Part shown: positions 27,289 through 39,394 of the stretch, in pieces | Position numbering within the stretch: the stretch's first letter is position 1 | Layout of the letters: each line of letters opens with the position of its first letter | Source of the DNA: Patagioenas fasciata | Taxonomy: Eukaryota; Chordata; Aves; Columbiformes; Columbidae | DNA: 64,000 bases | NCBI RefSeq assembly: GCF_037038585.1 | Contig: NC_092524.1 | Location: 48,941,001-49,005,000, forward strand | Reading direction: 5' to 3' | Notes under the pieces: model-generated | Told to the model about the DNA's origin: nothing | The model's database searches: none | Seen by the model: the letters and a program-made list of their open reading frames with translations, nothing else | Made by a program: the position numbers and the translations under genes

Positions 27289-27906
27289 TTAAAGGGACAC
27301 ATCTATTGACATAGCTTCTGTAGAGAATGGATTTCATCTTTTGCTGAAATTTTGTTCCAGCCAAAGCCGAACCTCCTGCAGATTGTAGGAAAAAGGACCT
27401 TTGCCTCCCAGATAGGCAATTTTTTGTCTCTGCACAATGCATACTCGCTCAAATGAAACCCCGTATGCCACATTGGCATTGTTGTCCATGCAGTCAGCCA
27501 CCACATGGCACTGAGGTGGCAAGGAAAAGCGCTGTAGGAGCTGGTGAGCAGCTGCACATCGGTCTTCCTGGTTCCTGTGTTTCTTGACTTCAAATGAAGC
27601 GGGAGAGATTCCAGGGGCAGCCCAGCCATCTGATGGATGAGCCTCATCAATGTAGACCAACAGAAAGTCAGCCACACCGGAGAACTCCTCCACCAGCTTG
27701 CTGAAGGCCGACAGCTGGCTTGTGAACGGTGGTCAGGTAGCTGAACCAAAGTTGACCACCAGTGGCCGCTCGGAGTTGGCAAAATCCAGAAGGTGACATT
27801 TGGTTCCACACTTCCCACTGACACCGTTCCAACTGCTACTGTTGCCATCATTGTCCTTGGCTATGTGGATTACACTGGAGTTTGGGGCTTCTCCTCCAAG
27901 TTTGAC
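27289..27906 (-). CDS. DIO2: DIO2 coding exon 2: catalytic domain with selenocysteine
   Basis: This exon encodes residues 75-279 of type 2 iodothyronine deiodinase. The enzyme removes the outer-ring iodine of T4 to make active T3, with its thioredoxin-fold catalytic domain on the cytosolic face of the ER. The exon follows an AG acceptor at 27908-27907 and opens VKLGGEAPNSS. It then carries a D2-type insert (about residues 90-105, part of the region linked to ubiquitination in the family), the active-site motif NFGSAT-Sec-PPFT with Sec132 encoded by TGA at 27735-27733, then YIDEAHPSDGW, NQEDRCAAAHQLLQRF, DNNANVAYGVSFERV and LGGKGPFSYNLQEV. A second in-frame TGA is codon 265 and the TAA stop is at 27291-27289. 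There is no frameshift or other stop. The SECIS 4.3 kb downstream supports Sec decoding. An automated caller would split this exon at the first TGA. Confidence 0.97.
27334..27336 (-). other. DIO2: Second in-frame TGA near the C terminus (Sec or stop), codon 265
   Basis: The TGA directly follows NFSKR. Mammalian and bird DIO2 also carry a second TGA at this place. Reading through adds 14 residues beginning NPFSTEAMSIDVSL before TAA at 27291-27289, giving 279 residues. Stopping here gives 264. The sequence cannot tell which happens, and both may occur. Confidence 0.85.
27733..27735 (-). other. DIO2: TGA selenocysteine codon, catalytic Sec132
   Basis: The TGA sits in frame between the codons for NFGSAT and PPFT, which is the conserved active-site context of all deiodinases, where the selenolate attacks the iodine. 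It is not a nonsense mutation: the frame stays open with conserved sequence for another 132 codons, and a SECIS element is present in the 3' UTR. Confidence 0.96.
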
Positions 27907-28489
27907 CTGACAGTAAAACAAATTAAAACACAGCAAGTTAGTGTGACTTGCTTGTCCAGTATCCTTATGACTACTTTCTTCAAATAAATAAAGTCACTTG
28001 TTCAAAGAGCACACTTAACTACCTGCATGGACACCAACATGGGGATATAGCAAATCAAAACCAGCAGCTTCAAAAATTCATCTAGCCCATCCCCACTTAC
28101 AATGCAGGGAAATGTGCCATTCCTGACAGCTATTCTATTTCATTATTGCTGTAAAATTTGATCTGAGATCTGTGTTGTCCTGCCCACTACACACATGGTC
28201 CTGTCCACCCTTCTGTAATTGCAGACTCTTATTTTCTTTCAGACAGACTACCTCAAATTTCTTCACATTTCTTCCTCAGAGACCAATTTTCTGGAAATTA
28301 TTTCTTTTCACTGCCATCATCTGAGTTCTCTCTACTTGGTTCACATCTTCCTTGAAGGGCAGTGTTCAAAATTTTAAGAGATTTTTCACTAATCCTCATC
28401 ACACTTCATGTACCTCACAGGCTGTACAGGCTTATACGTACTGGATGTTTGCTTTTTATGAAACATCATGACTGTTTTGGAAAAATAGT

Positions 28490-28930
28490 AGACTGTTGAC
28501 TAGGGGTTAGCTAGTGAGAAGTTATAATGCCTAGGTCCCTTTTTCTCTCTTTATAGTTGCTCCTCACCATGGATTTTGGGGCTTCATCAGCCCAGCCTGA
28601 CTTTGGTGCTTTGCACTTGGACCCATTGAACTGCAACCTACATTTCAAGCCATTTTTCCAATTCTCCAAAATCATTCTGCATTGTATTCCTGATTTTCAC
28701 AACATATGCAGTGTTTCTCAATTTTGAGAGGTTTGCAGTATATTCTCTTCCATCCTGCAGTCCAAGAATTAAAATGCTCAGAGTGCCAAACACAGGAGAC
28801 ATCTCTGCAGATGCCTACTCAATATATCATTCTGTTTTGACAGTGGATCGTCCAAGACTGTGCTTCCAAAGGATTTTCTAACCACTTCGCAGCCATTTAA
28901 TCAGTGATTGAATGACACATTTCCTTTTCC
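28490..28930 (-). mobile_element. Decayed CR1/L3-like LINE fragment in DIO2 intron
   Basis: On the plus strand the segment follows the antisense of an old CR1/L3 reverse-transcriptase end, including GCTTTGCACTTGGACCCATTGAA, a TTCCAATTCTCCAAAATCATTCT stretch and, near 28850-28930, GGATTTTCTAACCACTTCGCAGCC. Many substitutions and indels have removed any ORF. It is older than the three CR1 copies at 14.5, 54.5 and 59.7 kb. Confidence 0.65.
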
Positions 28931-31900
28931 TGCAATGTTTCTCTAGAACACTATCGGGAAAAAAGCAGCAGGAAAAGGGCAAAGTTAATATGATGGTTGA
29001 AGTAGGATGAAATGAAAACGAACTATTCTCAGCTTTAACCCCAGATCTAGATCAAACTCAACAAGTAATTGTAGAAAAGTCATTTTGCTTGATCGTTTCT
29101 ATTTCCCTGCCTGTAGAAAAAAAGAATATAAGCATTTCATGGAAAGAACTGCCAGAATGAGATGGATCCTGCAGAGGGCTCCAAGATCCTTAGCTGATAA
29201 CTGCTATAGCACCACAAAATATTATTACGTAAGACAATTAGTTTTTAATGAGCTCTGCTACAGCAATTCCTAGGTATCTGCTTTACCATCAAGTTCTAGT
29301 ACAACAATGCAATTATCCTTTTGTATTTCTCTGACTCTCTCTCTCCTGTCTATTTGATTATGTTCAGAAGAGTTTCTTTGAAGGAAACATACAGAACCGT
29401 ATTCTGAAGTCTTTCATATTTTATTTATTTCTTTCTGAAGCTACACTCCAATTGAAATCGATAGAAGTTAACACTGAATAAGAACCGTGCAAAAAATGAA
29501 TTAATAAATGACTGGGTTTTGGTGCACTTCTATTGTACATTACATCACAGGGTATCCTGCTGAGTCAGATACAGTAAGAAGCTGAATTAAGAGTTGAATA
29601 CTCAACTGGTTTGATTACTACTGCACACAGATCCAGAGACAAGTGTATTGTAGATACTGGGTTCTCCATGTCTCCCTGAGGAACCTGACTGCCTTGAGCA
29701 AATCTACAGTTATTTGTGACTTGGCATTATTTCATCAGAATAGCAATAGAAGCAAGAGCCTAACAAAGCAAAGTTTGTAAGACTTCAAGCTGCCAGACTT
29801 CACAGCTACCTGAGGAGGTCTCACAGCAAGATGACACATGATATAAACACCATTTTGATTATTTTCTATGGGGCAAATTGAGACACAACTGTGCCACCAT
29901 TCACTCAGAGATCAGCAAAGAGAACCACAGAAAGAAAGAATGCCTGAGATCCACAAATCTCTCCAGGACAAGCACATGATGATTGCACCCCTGGAAGCAG
30001 GGCATGTGCAGCTGCAGGTACACCACAGGCAAGGGAAGCAAGTGATGCCCCAGGAAAGCACAGCCCCTTATGGGGCCCCTCTCCATTAACCTGCACTTGC
30101 AGCAGTGCTATCTACTAGAGACCCGGAAACAGTTTTAAAAAATAAAGTCTTCTGCTTATTTGCCTTTGAAAGCAAATGAGTTTTCAAATAGCTCAATTTA
30201 GGACCTGCTGTCTCAGTGAGCTGTCCCTTGAACTCAAGGAAGGAAAAGAGCTGTATCCCAGTTTTTGAGAAGAAAGGAATTCTCTGGAGAGCAAAAGGTT
30301 CAGAGACTCAGGCTATAACGTTTAAGAAGTAGCATTAAGCATGTTGCAACATTTAAGAAGTGCTGCTACAGGCCACCTACACCTTATCAGGTAGCAGGTA
30401 CTCTTCTGTACAGCTGTTGAACATCTTATTTCTCTCTGCCATTTGGTGCAGTAAGATAGGTTAAGGAGGATTGAATAAGGTGAAGGGCCAGACCTGAGCA
30501 AAGAAATACACATATCAATATCATCTGGCGGCCACATAATCATACTGAGGGCTGCATTCAATCCATAAGCAAGCTGGACAACTCAGCATTTTGTGGTAAG
30601 TTGGTAACTACCAAAAATGGGCACAACTCAAGAAACACAACATTTGCACATCTGCACAAACACTAGATCCTCCTTTACTTATAAAGTTTAACTGTTCTTG
30701 CACTACCAAGCAAACGCTTATTCAGAGCTAGCTTGCCCTAAATGTGCCTTATGGGCAAAGCCTGACATGCAAGTATCTGTGCTGCACCCACTTCCTGGAT
30801 GAATAATGGACCTCAGTATTTAGGAATGTGTGCCCACCCAATCAAAGAAAAGGAATAACAACATATGATTTATCTCATAAATCACAATTAAGCAACACAC
30901 TTTGAATTTCTGATATTTGTCGGCACACTTCAGAGAAGAAAAATAAAGGTAAAAATGATAGAACCAACTAAAACTCAGCAATGAACAGAGCTACTCAGGA
31001 GACAGGAAACATCTGAGTAGCTGTTTCCCCTCACTCTTCTGGTTTTAACGAAACTATTATGACTGACAATACTCTAACCAACACTGTTGAATTGGGAAAC
31101 CACAGCCTGCTTCTTGATCATATTTAAGCAGAAAGAGAGGTAACATACTGTAAGCTTCTCATTACCAACTGTTCAGTCAGCTCTACCAAATACTTATCTT
31201 CCTAGGTGGGTTAGCAAACCCTGAAGGAACAAACTATCAAAACAACTCCCATCGAACACCAGCACGGGAATGACCTTGAAGTACTATTTAACGTTGTTAC
31301 CAAGTGTGGCAATGTATTTCACTGTTCTTCAACAATGCAAGTTTGCATTCTGTCTCACATATTCCCTACTGACAAAAAAATAGATGGATTTAGGAAATAA
31401 ATATAAAGCATAGATATGCCCTGCATCACCTAATAGCAGTTTCTCTTCATTTCCCACAGCCATGAAGGAAGTCTCATGGCCGCAGGTTACCTATCATTTT
31501 AATTTTTGTTTCTAGGAGTGCTTGTGTTGGGTTTTTTCCCCCTTAATGAGACATCCTTGCCAAGTAAGCATTCATGAGGCATTTTCTGCTCTTCTAGAGA
31601 AGTAATTAGGTCGGTGCCTTGTTCCATACCAGTGTCAGGCACTCCAAAAAGCATCCCTGCCCAGTCGTTAGCGTTTAAACATAAGCAGCAGCATCTCTGC
31701 TAATTGGTCTTGATGAAGCACTGCTGTTCCCAAAGGGACTCTTTATTTCACCAGGCTTGGACTGATTGACACAGGATGACAATATCATCCTTGCTGATCA
31801 TCTACATTGTAGGCCTTGTCTGTCTCCTTTGTTGTTATTTATTGAAAGAAAAAATAACTCTTGGAAAAGAAAATACACGCAATGAGAAAAAACAAAAAAC

Positions 31901-33779
31901 CCCATGTATTCAGCCAAACCGCTTTTGAAATCTTACACAAAGACAGGGAAAATATCAATTCTGAGAAACAAACTAACAGAATTCCCCTCACACGCAATCC
32001 AACATTTCTATAATCACGTACTTATGTGTGTGAATATTCAGGCACTTGGTGCCAACCTTCTGGATGAGGTGGAAACCAGCCAGCACACAAGTACCCCCTC
32101 CCACACAGTCTGCATGGGACATACAAGGTAGGCCAACCAAAGCGGAGAGCCAGCCTGGCCATCAGCAAGAACAAGCACCAGCCTGACACCAAAGCAGTGA
32201 CTTGCATCATTCATGCAAACTTTGTGTTTGCTTGACAGCCTTGGTACTGCACCTCCTTCTTCTCGTCTGCACACAGAGTGGAAAGTGAACAAGGTTGCTG
32301 ATGCTTTAGCACGCAGATTGCAAAGTGAAGGACACTTAGGAGTGGGAAAGAAAGACCTATTCATAAAACTACAGGCTAGAAATAGCACATACTGCTAACT
32401 TTGTTGTACATTCTCCATGAAGACTAGGAAAAGCCTCACAGACAAAACTTCACCTCCTCATTTACCTTTTCTTTTTTCTCATTTTGCTTTTACCAGCTTT
32501 AGCGTAACCCTCCTGGGATTCTGTGCACTGTATTATAGCTTTCATTCCCTGCATGAGGGACTTTCAAACAGTTTGGCAGACTCATCAGGCTCTGTCAACC
32601 CCCTAAAGAAAATAGGTGTTGCCAGACAATTAGTAGTCTGTGATATTAGCCATTTAAATATGGACATGCTGTGTTCAGGACTGGAGTCCAGCAATTGGTA
32701 ATGAACTGAATCCCTTCAGCTTTTTGCTCCTTTTTAAATCCTCTGCTTTGATTTGATCCCATTCAACTAAATACAGCCACTGAACAGCCTGATATTTCTC
32801 AGTGCTTCATCCAAATCATAATCAGACTTTGGCTGGAGAATTATACGAATTATTATTTTTGTTTTCCCTATTTATATGACCCAAGGTTGTGCAATAGATA
32901 AAAAATACAGGAGGCCCTTGTCTGGAGCAGCATACAGGAGTGGTAGCTCTTCATTTGTCATGGGGAGGTGGCAGCTTGCTTTAAGAGACTCCATTACTCA
33001 AATTGGAGAGCAGAGACTGGAAATGACTCGAGTTCTCCCAGAGTCCAGAGTCTTTATTTAGGATCAGGTGTGTGAAGCCGAGGGAGAGAAGTAGGAGACA
33101 AATTAAAAGGGCACAGTCCAGATAAAAATAACTAGTCAAACGTTGCTCTTTTTATTTAAAAACTGCCAGTTCCACAAATGAGCATGCATGGCAGAAGCAT
33201 AAAGGAGCCTTTTGCTTTACAGTCTTATAAAAGAGAATGGCTAATTTTAGTTCCTCTGATCAGGACACTACAGCAAGCTTCTTAAGGGCTAATGTTTCCC
33301 TCAAGATGGGAGCATGGCTTATGACATCGTGGCCTCTGGGCCACAGGCTGCCCTTGCGTACTCTGCCTACAGGTGACAGAGGTCATCACAAGTCTTTGTT
33401 AGTCAGCACCTGGAGGACATTTAAAGTTAATCTGGATGACATTTGGTGTTTTTTTTGACTCAGCTTTAGGACTGTATGTATACACAGTGGTGGTTTTGGT
33501 GGAGAGACAGAGCTGAGGAACAAGGACTGGGTACGATCGTTCTCCTGGGTGCTGCCCATTAGCTGATTTTCTATGTCTACCACAGCCAAAGTGGGTTTGC
33601 ACAAGGGTTTGACAAAAAGGCAAGCAGTCCTTTCAGTCGCTTTTCACACCTAAGGGTGAAAATAGAAGACTGCAAAGAGGTAGTGTGGAAGAAATGAAGT
33701 TAGATCCGCAAAATGAAACAGGATGAGTATTCATGTGTGACAGGGCTCATCATGTTCCTTTTCCTACCCTTTGTCTGTC
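28931..33779 (-). other. DIO2 intron 1, body without recognised exons
   Basis: No alternative exon could be supported. ORFs such as 32038-32388 minus have no family resemblance. One possible MIR-like fragment lies at 29830-29970. Confidence 0.5.
29830..29970 (-). mobile_element. Possible MIR-like fragment in DIO2 intron
   Basis: The plus strand has ATTATTTTCTATGGGGCAAATTGAGACACA, close to the antisense MIR core (a tract like ATGGGGAAACTGAGGCACA), followed by degraded sequence with AGAGATCAGCAAAGAG. Confidence 0.4.
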
Positions 33780-33930
33780 TTGGGCATTTAAACTGTAAGC
33801 TCCACGAGACAAACTGTGTGCTCCTCTTATTTAGGACACTGCCTAGTATGTGTCCCTGGTCTAGGATGGTCCTCAAATCTACTATAACAAACATATATTA
33901 ATACTAATGACAATGTTTTAATAATAACAG
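33780..33930 (+). mobile_element. Ancient SINE/LINE 3' tail (MIR/L2-type)
   Basis: The segment runs AACTGTAAGCTCCACGAGAC, then GGACACTGCCTAGTATGTG, then CTATAACAAACATATATTAA. This follows the shared tail of old amniote elements (TGTAAGCTCC...GCCTAGCAC...AATA-rich end). It lies in DIO2 intron 1, sense on plus. Confidence 0.6.
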
Positions 33931-36900
33931 CAATGACAAGCCCAAATACTGTTGAATTTATGTTCCAAACACTGCAGAAATTATTTTAATTGTGGTTTGG
34001 TTTTGTTTTTCTCACTTCTTTCGTGATTGTTTTCATTTGAAAATGTCAATGAAACAATTCTGCTAAGGCTGAACTTTGTAAAACTAATAAAATATTTTTA
34101 ATGCCACACAATGTCTAGTTCTAAACCCTGAAACTACACAACACACTGTCAAAAATTGCCTTTATCACTGTCAAATGAAGAGAAAGAGACACTTCCTTAC
34201 CTTGCCAGAGAAAAATAAATACAAATAATGAATATAGGGGTTATGTCTTTGTTCCAACCTTTAAAAAATAGTCCCAAAAAGCAAAGAGTTACTGGATAGC
34301 TGAACTGCAGGTGAAGGATCATGCCCTTATATTATTTTCACATACAACTTTGTAAGAATGCTGTGCAACATGCACTTAACGTGACAGTTTTTGAGCTATC
34401 CTGCTTTGTATACTGATTTATTCTTTTTTAGGAATAAATGATGTACCTAGCAGGCAGGCAGAACTAGCCAAAGGTATTTTAATTGTGCCTTCCTGAAATC
34501 TCAGGAAAATCCTACTGGTTGTTTACTGAACCAGTCTCTTTGCTGCTACTTCCAGAGCTGGGCCTGTGCTGTGAAGTTGGGATCCTCCTGTGCCAACCAT
34601 TCCCTCCACACTGGGTCTGTCATGCCGGAGCTTGCTGCTGGCCCATTCTAAAGACAGTAAAAAACTGTACAAGTACATGCACACACCCATCACCATCCAT
34701 CGCTTGAGATACCGGCATCCTTCTGAGGGCTGTAACATGCATTTACATTTACATATGTGCACATATGCACAAGTGCATGTTACCCCCATAGGTGCACCAG
34801 AGCATTCCTAAGTATTTGGCTGCTTCAGGGAGATGACAGTAAGGTCTTTCCCACAACTACCCTGCACTGAGGTGGAAAAGAGGGTGGATTTCCTCTAGGA
34901 TAACCTTACAGCTCTCTACCGGAGACCAGGAACAGAAGCTCTGCACTGCTGAAACACAAAGGTTGTATCTGACACCGGAAAAGCTCCCAGCATGAAGTCT
35001 CATCACTGGGCACTGCTAAGGGGTACAACCTTTTTTGTACCCATTTTAAAGCATTTTAAGATAACCGTTTTTCACCTTTGGAATCCTAGAAAGCAGATTC
35101 ATCCCAGTACTCAAAAAAAAAAGCATGGAATTAAGCAAGTTAAAAAAGCTCTTAAAAGTAAATACTACGTATTTTTCAAAGCTTCTCTAGCTTTTTCTCT
35201 GGATGTCTGTAAGATACATGACACATTCAGTACACATGTTGAGGGCTATTACAAATGACATACTGCATTTATACAGATGACCCATATAAACCATGCAGAA
35301 GGCACACTAACACCTGCCAAAATCTTTCTTTTTTTCCCCTCTTACCAGTAAATGTGGTTGCTTTCATATTTATACTTATGTATACATACACACATATATA
35401 TGTGTACACATATACAGAAAAATGAGAATGGGCTGACTCCTGAAAGAGCAGAATATGTATGCCTATGTGTGTGTATTTTTGCATTTACACACATATACGT
35501 ATGCACATATATATATATATATAGACAGATATACACATGTATACATACCTACATCCATACAAACACATATGAAAGTGTAAATACCTACACACACATACAT
35601 ACATGATTTGCTCTTCAGGAGTAAATCCACTCATTTCTGTGGATAAACAGAGCACAACAATAAATTAGAAAAATAACATTTAAATAAAGTAGTCGTACTC
35701 TTTCAGTTATATAAAGTTAATGTAACTTGATTACTCACTCTATCTCTATTATGATAATTAATCTGGGTCTGAAAGCTCCCTTTTAATGTAAGACATGATT
35801 GCCTCTTAAGAATAGGAGGAGGACGTTCTATAGATCACAGAGCTGATGCAGTGTAGACAACATCAACACTGAGTGTGATACTAAACTCAGAGCTGTGGAA
35901 ACAAAAATAAATATGTTAATAATGGACAAAATTTACATAAGAAAATAAAAATAAGCAGAAGATCAATCATTTTTATGCCAGTGGGACTGTAAAATGTCGA
36001 GAAAACAAGTCATATAGAGTGTTCCAATAAAAAAGAATACTGCATATACTCTGCATACAATACAACAAACTCAGCATTGTTTCTCTTCTGAGGGTGTTAG
36101 AACCTTCAACTGCGGCTAGGTAATCTTGCCTATGAAATAATTGTCATAGCCAAAACGTTGTGTGCAATTATACTTTATAACAACAAAAATGAGAACAAAA
36201 GCAAGTTGAATTTCAAGTAAGTTATTCACAATTTTTTTCTAGAGGGGAATATGCATCAGAATAGCTATTTTCTAATATACTCTGAGTATTACAAGATGAT
36301 CTCTTACACACAGTAGTCTTGAAACAAAGTTACTTAATCCTGGGTCAGCCTGTGCTTTCAAGGTAGGGCTTCTTGTAATAAATTTACTTTAATGTAGAAT
36401 CTAGTACCTACCCACAGAGTTTTTCTGAAACGGCTTAGAGTAAATTTTTCTGTGAATAGAAATCTTATATCAAGTACTTTTGTGAAAAATGCCAAGAAAT
36501 GTGGTCAGGAAGAGTTCTGTGTAAGTAACACAAAATATAGTAAAGCCAAACATAGTTATTGCTTTAATTCAGTCTTCTGCTAACTGACAGTCTAGCTTTG
36601 GTTTATCTCAGATATCTGCAATTCTGCTATTTTAGCTGAAAAAATGTTGATTATCTCATAAATACTCCTCAATGGAATGAGCTTAAAAAACTGCTGAAGT
36701 ACTTTGCTAATACCTAGTTTCAGCTAGCAAATTGGAGCAATAAGCAATCACGGTTAAGATATTGACCGCATTTTACCATGCTGTTTAGTGCCCTGATTCT
36801 GTAATATTTTCATTTCCTACCCTCACTAACTGGCTAAGATTAAGGTATCACAACTGGGCAGTTCTACTCAGGATTTAGAAAAATATCATTTAAGGAAAAA

Positions 36901-37659
36901 GATGTTTTGTGGGACAAACATATTCCTGCTTTCTAAACATGCCACAAAGCAGGTTATATTTCAATTTTATTCCAACTCTACCAGTACAACTTTCCAGCTG
37001 ATTTTTTTTTCTTTCTCCTCCTTACAGAAGCAGCAGAAGATTCTTTCCTATTGTGGAAATGATGACTCTTCTTCTCCTAATCTTGCTCCTTAGTTTATTG
37101 TGTCCCGTGTATAATTTGATTTCTACAGTTATCTACCTTTCTGTGACAATCAAGGGCTTCCAATGATCTTCTGTCCTTATGGGCCATAATCCTATTAAGG
37201 TAAACAGAGTCTTTCCATGAACTGTTGGTCAACTAGTTACATCTTAAGAATAGCTGGCATGAATGGACTTCTCCCCTTTTTTGGAACAAGGGGATGAAAA
37301 CTGGTTATATTTATACACATATTTCTGCTGAGTCCATGGAGGGCCAGAATTCATTCTAGGGACCTTAAAGCCTGATTGACCTGAACAACCTAGGTCATTT
37401 AATGGTGATAAGGGAGGGTTTTTATTACCAAAGTTCAAGGGATGAGTTTCATTGCCAACACCAAAAATAGCACAGAGTCTTTCTTCCTGTAGAGTCTATG
37501 GTTGATATTAACAGCACTGAAAAGCATGTGATATCTTTATTTTAAATAATTTTGTGTTATTTAAGCAAAATGAGATTGAAAATATCTCGGGGATATAAGG
37601 TTCCTTACACCTTCACACCTTCTCCAGATCCTGGGCCACATATAGATTGCAAATGTGGG
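33931..37659 (-). other. DIO2 intron 1, AT-rich stretch with TA/CA microsatellite
   Basis: It contains the compound microsatellite at 35370-35612. No exon or recognisable element otherwise. Confidence 0.5.
35370..35612. repeat. Compound (TA)/(CA)/(TACA) microsatellite in DIO2 intron
   Basis: A long alternating purine-pyrimidine region with TATATA runs near 35510-35521 and CATACA/CACACA runs either side. Overlapping ORFs here on both strands are artefacts. Confidence 0.85.
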
Positions 37660-37800
37660 AACTGGAAATGTGGTTGTTTCAGAGTCTTGCTGCCAACTTC
37701 CACTGGAGCCTTGACCAAGTCAAGTGTCAACTCTCCTGCCTTGCCTTGTGTTTAAAATGGGAACAATTGTGTTTACTGGCTCATTTAACAAGGCAACTCT
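37660..37800 (+). mobile_element. MIR-like SINE in DIO2 intron
   Basis: CCTTGACCAAGTCAAGTG, then CTGCCTTGCCTTGTGTTTAAAATGGGAACAAT, then GGCTCATTTAACAAGGC match the MIR order (CTTGGGCAAGTCACTTAA..., CTGTAAAATGGGAATAAT..., GGATTAAATGAG) with normal ancient divergence. Confidence 0.55.
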
Positions 37801-38274
37801 AAAATTTACTTAGTGTCTGTGAAGAGGCTAAAAACAGAAACTAGAAGGGCTAGGAGAATAGTGAGCTTCATTCAGCAATACTTTATTTGGGTAGCCAGCT
37901 GGCTGATTCCTAGGGTGGCAGAAAGACATTGACCTATTTGGCAAAAGCTAATGTTATTTATATTTGTCTTACACTGAAAACTAATGTCCCAATGGCTTGG
38001 ATTTCAGGCTAAGCAGCTTGTATTCCATATCACAAAGCCAGCAAACACCAACACTACCAGCTTTTCACATCTCTAGGTAAAACCAAATACAAAAGCTATT
38101 TTGGGGGAGCAAAAGAGGACTGTGGAGAAGGTAATACAAAAAGAAACATTTTAGAAGATATAGAACTATCGTTTGGATAGGACCCCTACAACCACATGAC
38201 ATCACACGGGGTATGTTAAATTAGATCGCCTAAATAAGACAACACATTAACAGACTAAGTACTGTTTCAGAAGC

Positions 38275-38450
38275 CACAGAGCTCTGAATCCAGTTCTTCT
38301 ACTTACTAACTGGGTGGCCTGTGCAAGAAATTTCATTTTTTGGAGGCCACCTTTTTAATCTATAAAAGGGAACTACAACTATCTCATAAGACCTGGGCAG
38401 TACCACTGGGTAATGTTTGTACAAAACTTAAAAGGAAAAAGAAAGCACAT
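38275..38450 (+). mobile_element. MIR SINE in DIO2 intron
   Basis: This is the clearest MIR-like copy here: GAGCTCTGAATCCAGTTC, CTACTTACTAACTGGGTGGCC, TGTGCAAGAAATTTCATT, then AATCTATAAAAGGGAACTAC and ATCTCATAAGACCTGGGCAG, in the order of the MIR consensus from head through core to tail. Confidence 0.65.
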
Positions 38451-38799
38451 GTTGCATAACTGCTGTTGGCTTTATTAACTTAAGTCATCACGCAGCTGTC
38501 CCTCAGCTAGTCAAGTTCATTTTTAATCTCTGACATGTCCCTCTGTCACTGCTTTCATGAAGAAAAAAGGCTCACTGTTTCATTCCATACCCAGTTCTAT
38601 TACCTGGATGCTTCCTCCAATATAAAAATTGACATATGAGTAATAGAAAATGCCAGTGTAATGACAAAGGTTCGTTTCTACCTTTTATTCTAATTAAAGC
38701 AATTCTGTCTATGTTATGTAAGTGACATCTATCTATGCAGAGCTCTATCTGAAGACACAGACTTTATACAAGCTCTAGGATCTCACATGGCAAACAATC

Positions 38800-39050
38800 A
38801 AACAACAGATGAGAAAACGTCTAAAGTATTTTACAATTACTCTTACATGAAGACCTTGAGATACTTTAAAAACATACAGATCATTATTTGTACAGGTGGG
38901 GAAACTGAGGCACAGCTAAACTAAGTGACACGGCCATGGTTGCACAGTCAGTGGCAGAGCAGAGAGACAGCAGCTCCCAAAACTCGTGAACCCTTAGTCC
39001 CGACTGAGAAGCACTGCTTTTTGCCAGTTTACAGTTGTCCCACCAAACTT
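38800..39050 (-). mobile_element. MIR/CORE-SINE-like element abutting DIO2 exon 1
   Basis: The plus strand reads TTTGTACAGGTGGGGAAACTGAGGCACAG, then AAGTGACACGGCCATGGTTGCACAGTCAGTGGCAGAGC, the antisense core of MIR-type elements, preceded by a diverged GTATTTTACAATTACT segment. It ends roughly 120 bp below the exon 1 donor. Confidence 0.7.
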
Positions 39051-39167
39051 AATATCGAACAGGAGACAGTCTGCATAGCACCGAGTCATTCCCTTCCCTT
39101 CCCCGTTGACAACAGGCATGTCCATCACATCCACCCAGCCTGCCAGTCCCCATCCCCGCGTACCCAC

Positions 39168-39389
39168 CTGCTTGTAGGCGTCCAGGAGGAAGCTGTTCCA
39201 GACGCAGCGCAGCCCCTCCGAGGTCAGCATCCTCCGCCACTCACCGCGCCCGGACTTAGACCGGCTCAGAAATAGCACCATGTGCTTCAGGAGGATCACA
39301 GAGTCATACAGCGCAAGGAAGAGGCAATTGGAGAAAAAGACCGGCAAGATCTGAAGCGTGATCAGCAAATCCACACTCAGCAGACCCAT
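39168..39389 (-). CDS. DIO2: DIO2 coding exon 1: membrane anchor of type 2 deiodinase
   Basis: This exon encodes residues 1-74. It starts at ATG 39389-39387, which has a strong Kozak context (A at -3, G at +4), and begins MGLLSVDLLITLQILPVF. Residues about 9-34 form the single hydrophobic segment that anchors the enzyme in the ER membrane. The region after it, with SRSKSGRGEWRRMLTSEG and ending FLLDAYKQ, is nearly identical to vertebrate DIO2. The exon ends on CAG with a GTGGGT donor at 39167, phase 0, and joins VKLGG of exon 2. A GTG codon three codons upstream is in frame but is not a plausible vertebrate start. The 74-residue exon has the same length as the human one as I recall it. Recognition is by direct reading of the protein. 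Confidence 0.97.
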
Positions 39390-39394
39390 CTTCC

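Larger units (their letters stand above)
27907..39167 (-). other. DIO2: DIO2 intron 1 (11,261 bp, phase 0)
   Basis: The donor is CAG|GTGGGT at 39167. The acceptor is a T-rich tract ending ACTGTCAG at 27907. A good branch-point match, ACTAAC, lies on the minus strand at 27942-27937, about 30 nt before the acceptor. Removing the intron joins DAYKQ to VKLGG in frame, as in known DIO2 proteins. The intron holds a decayed CR1/L3 remnant, several MIR-like elements and compound TA/CA microsatellites. Confidence 0.93.

Noticed and set aside
27303..27851. 182-codon minus-strand ORF over DIO2 exon 2
   Set aside because: It is in a different frame from the conserved deiodinase sequence. It stays open only because it avoids the Sec TGA, and its translation has no family resemblance.
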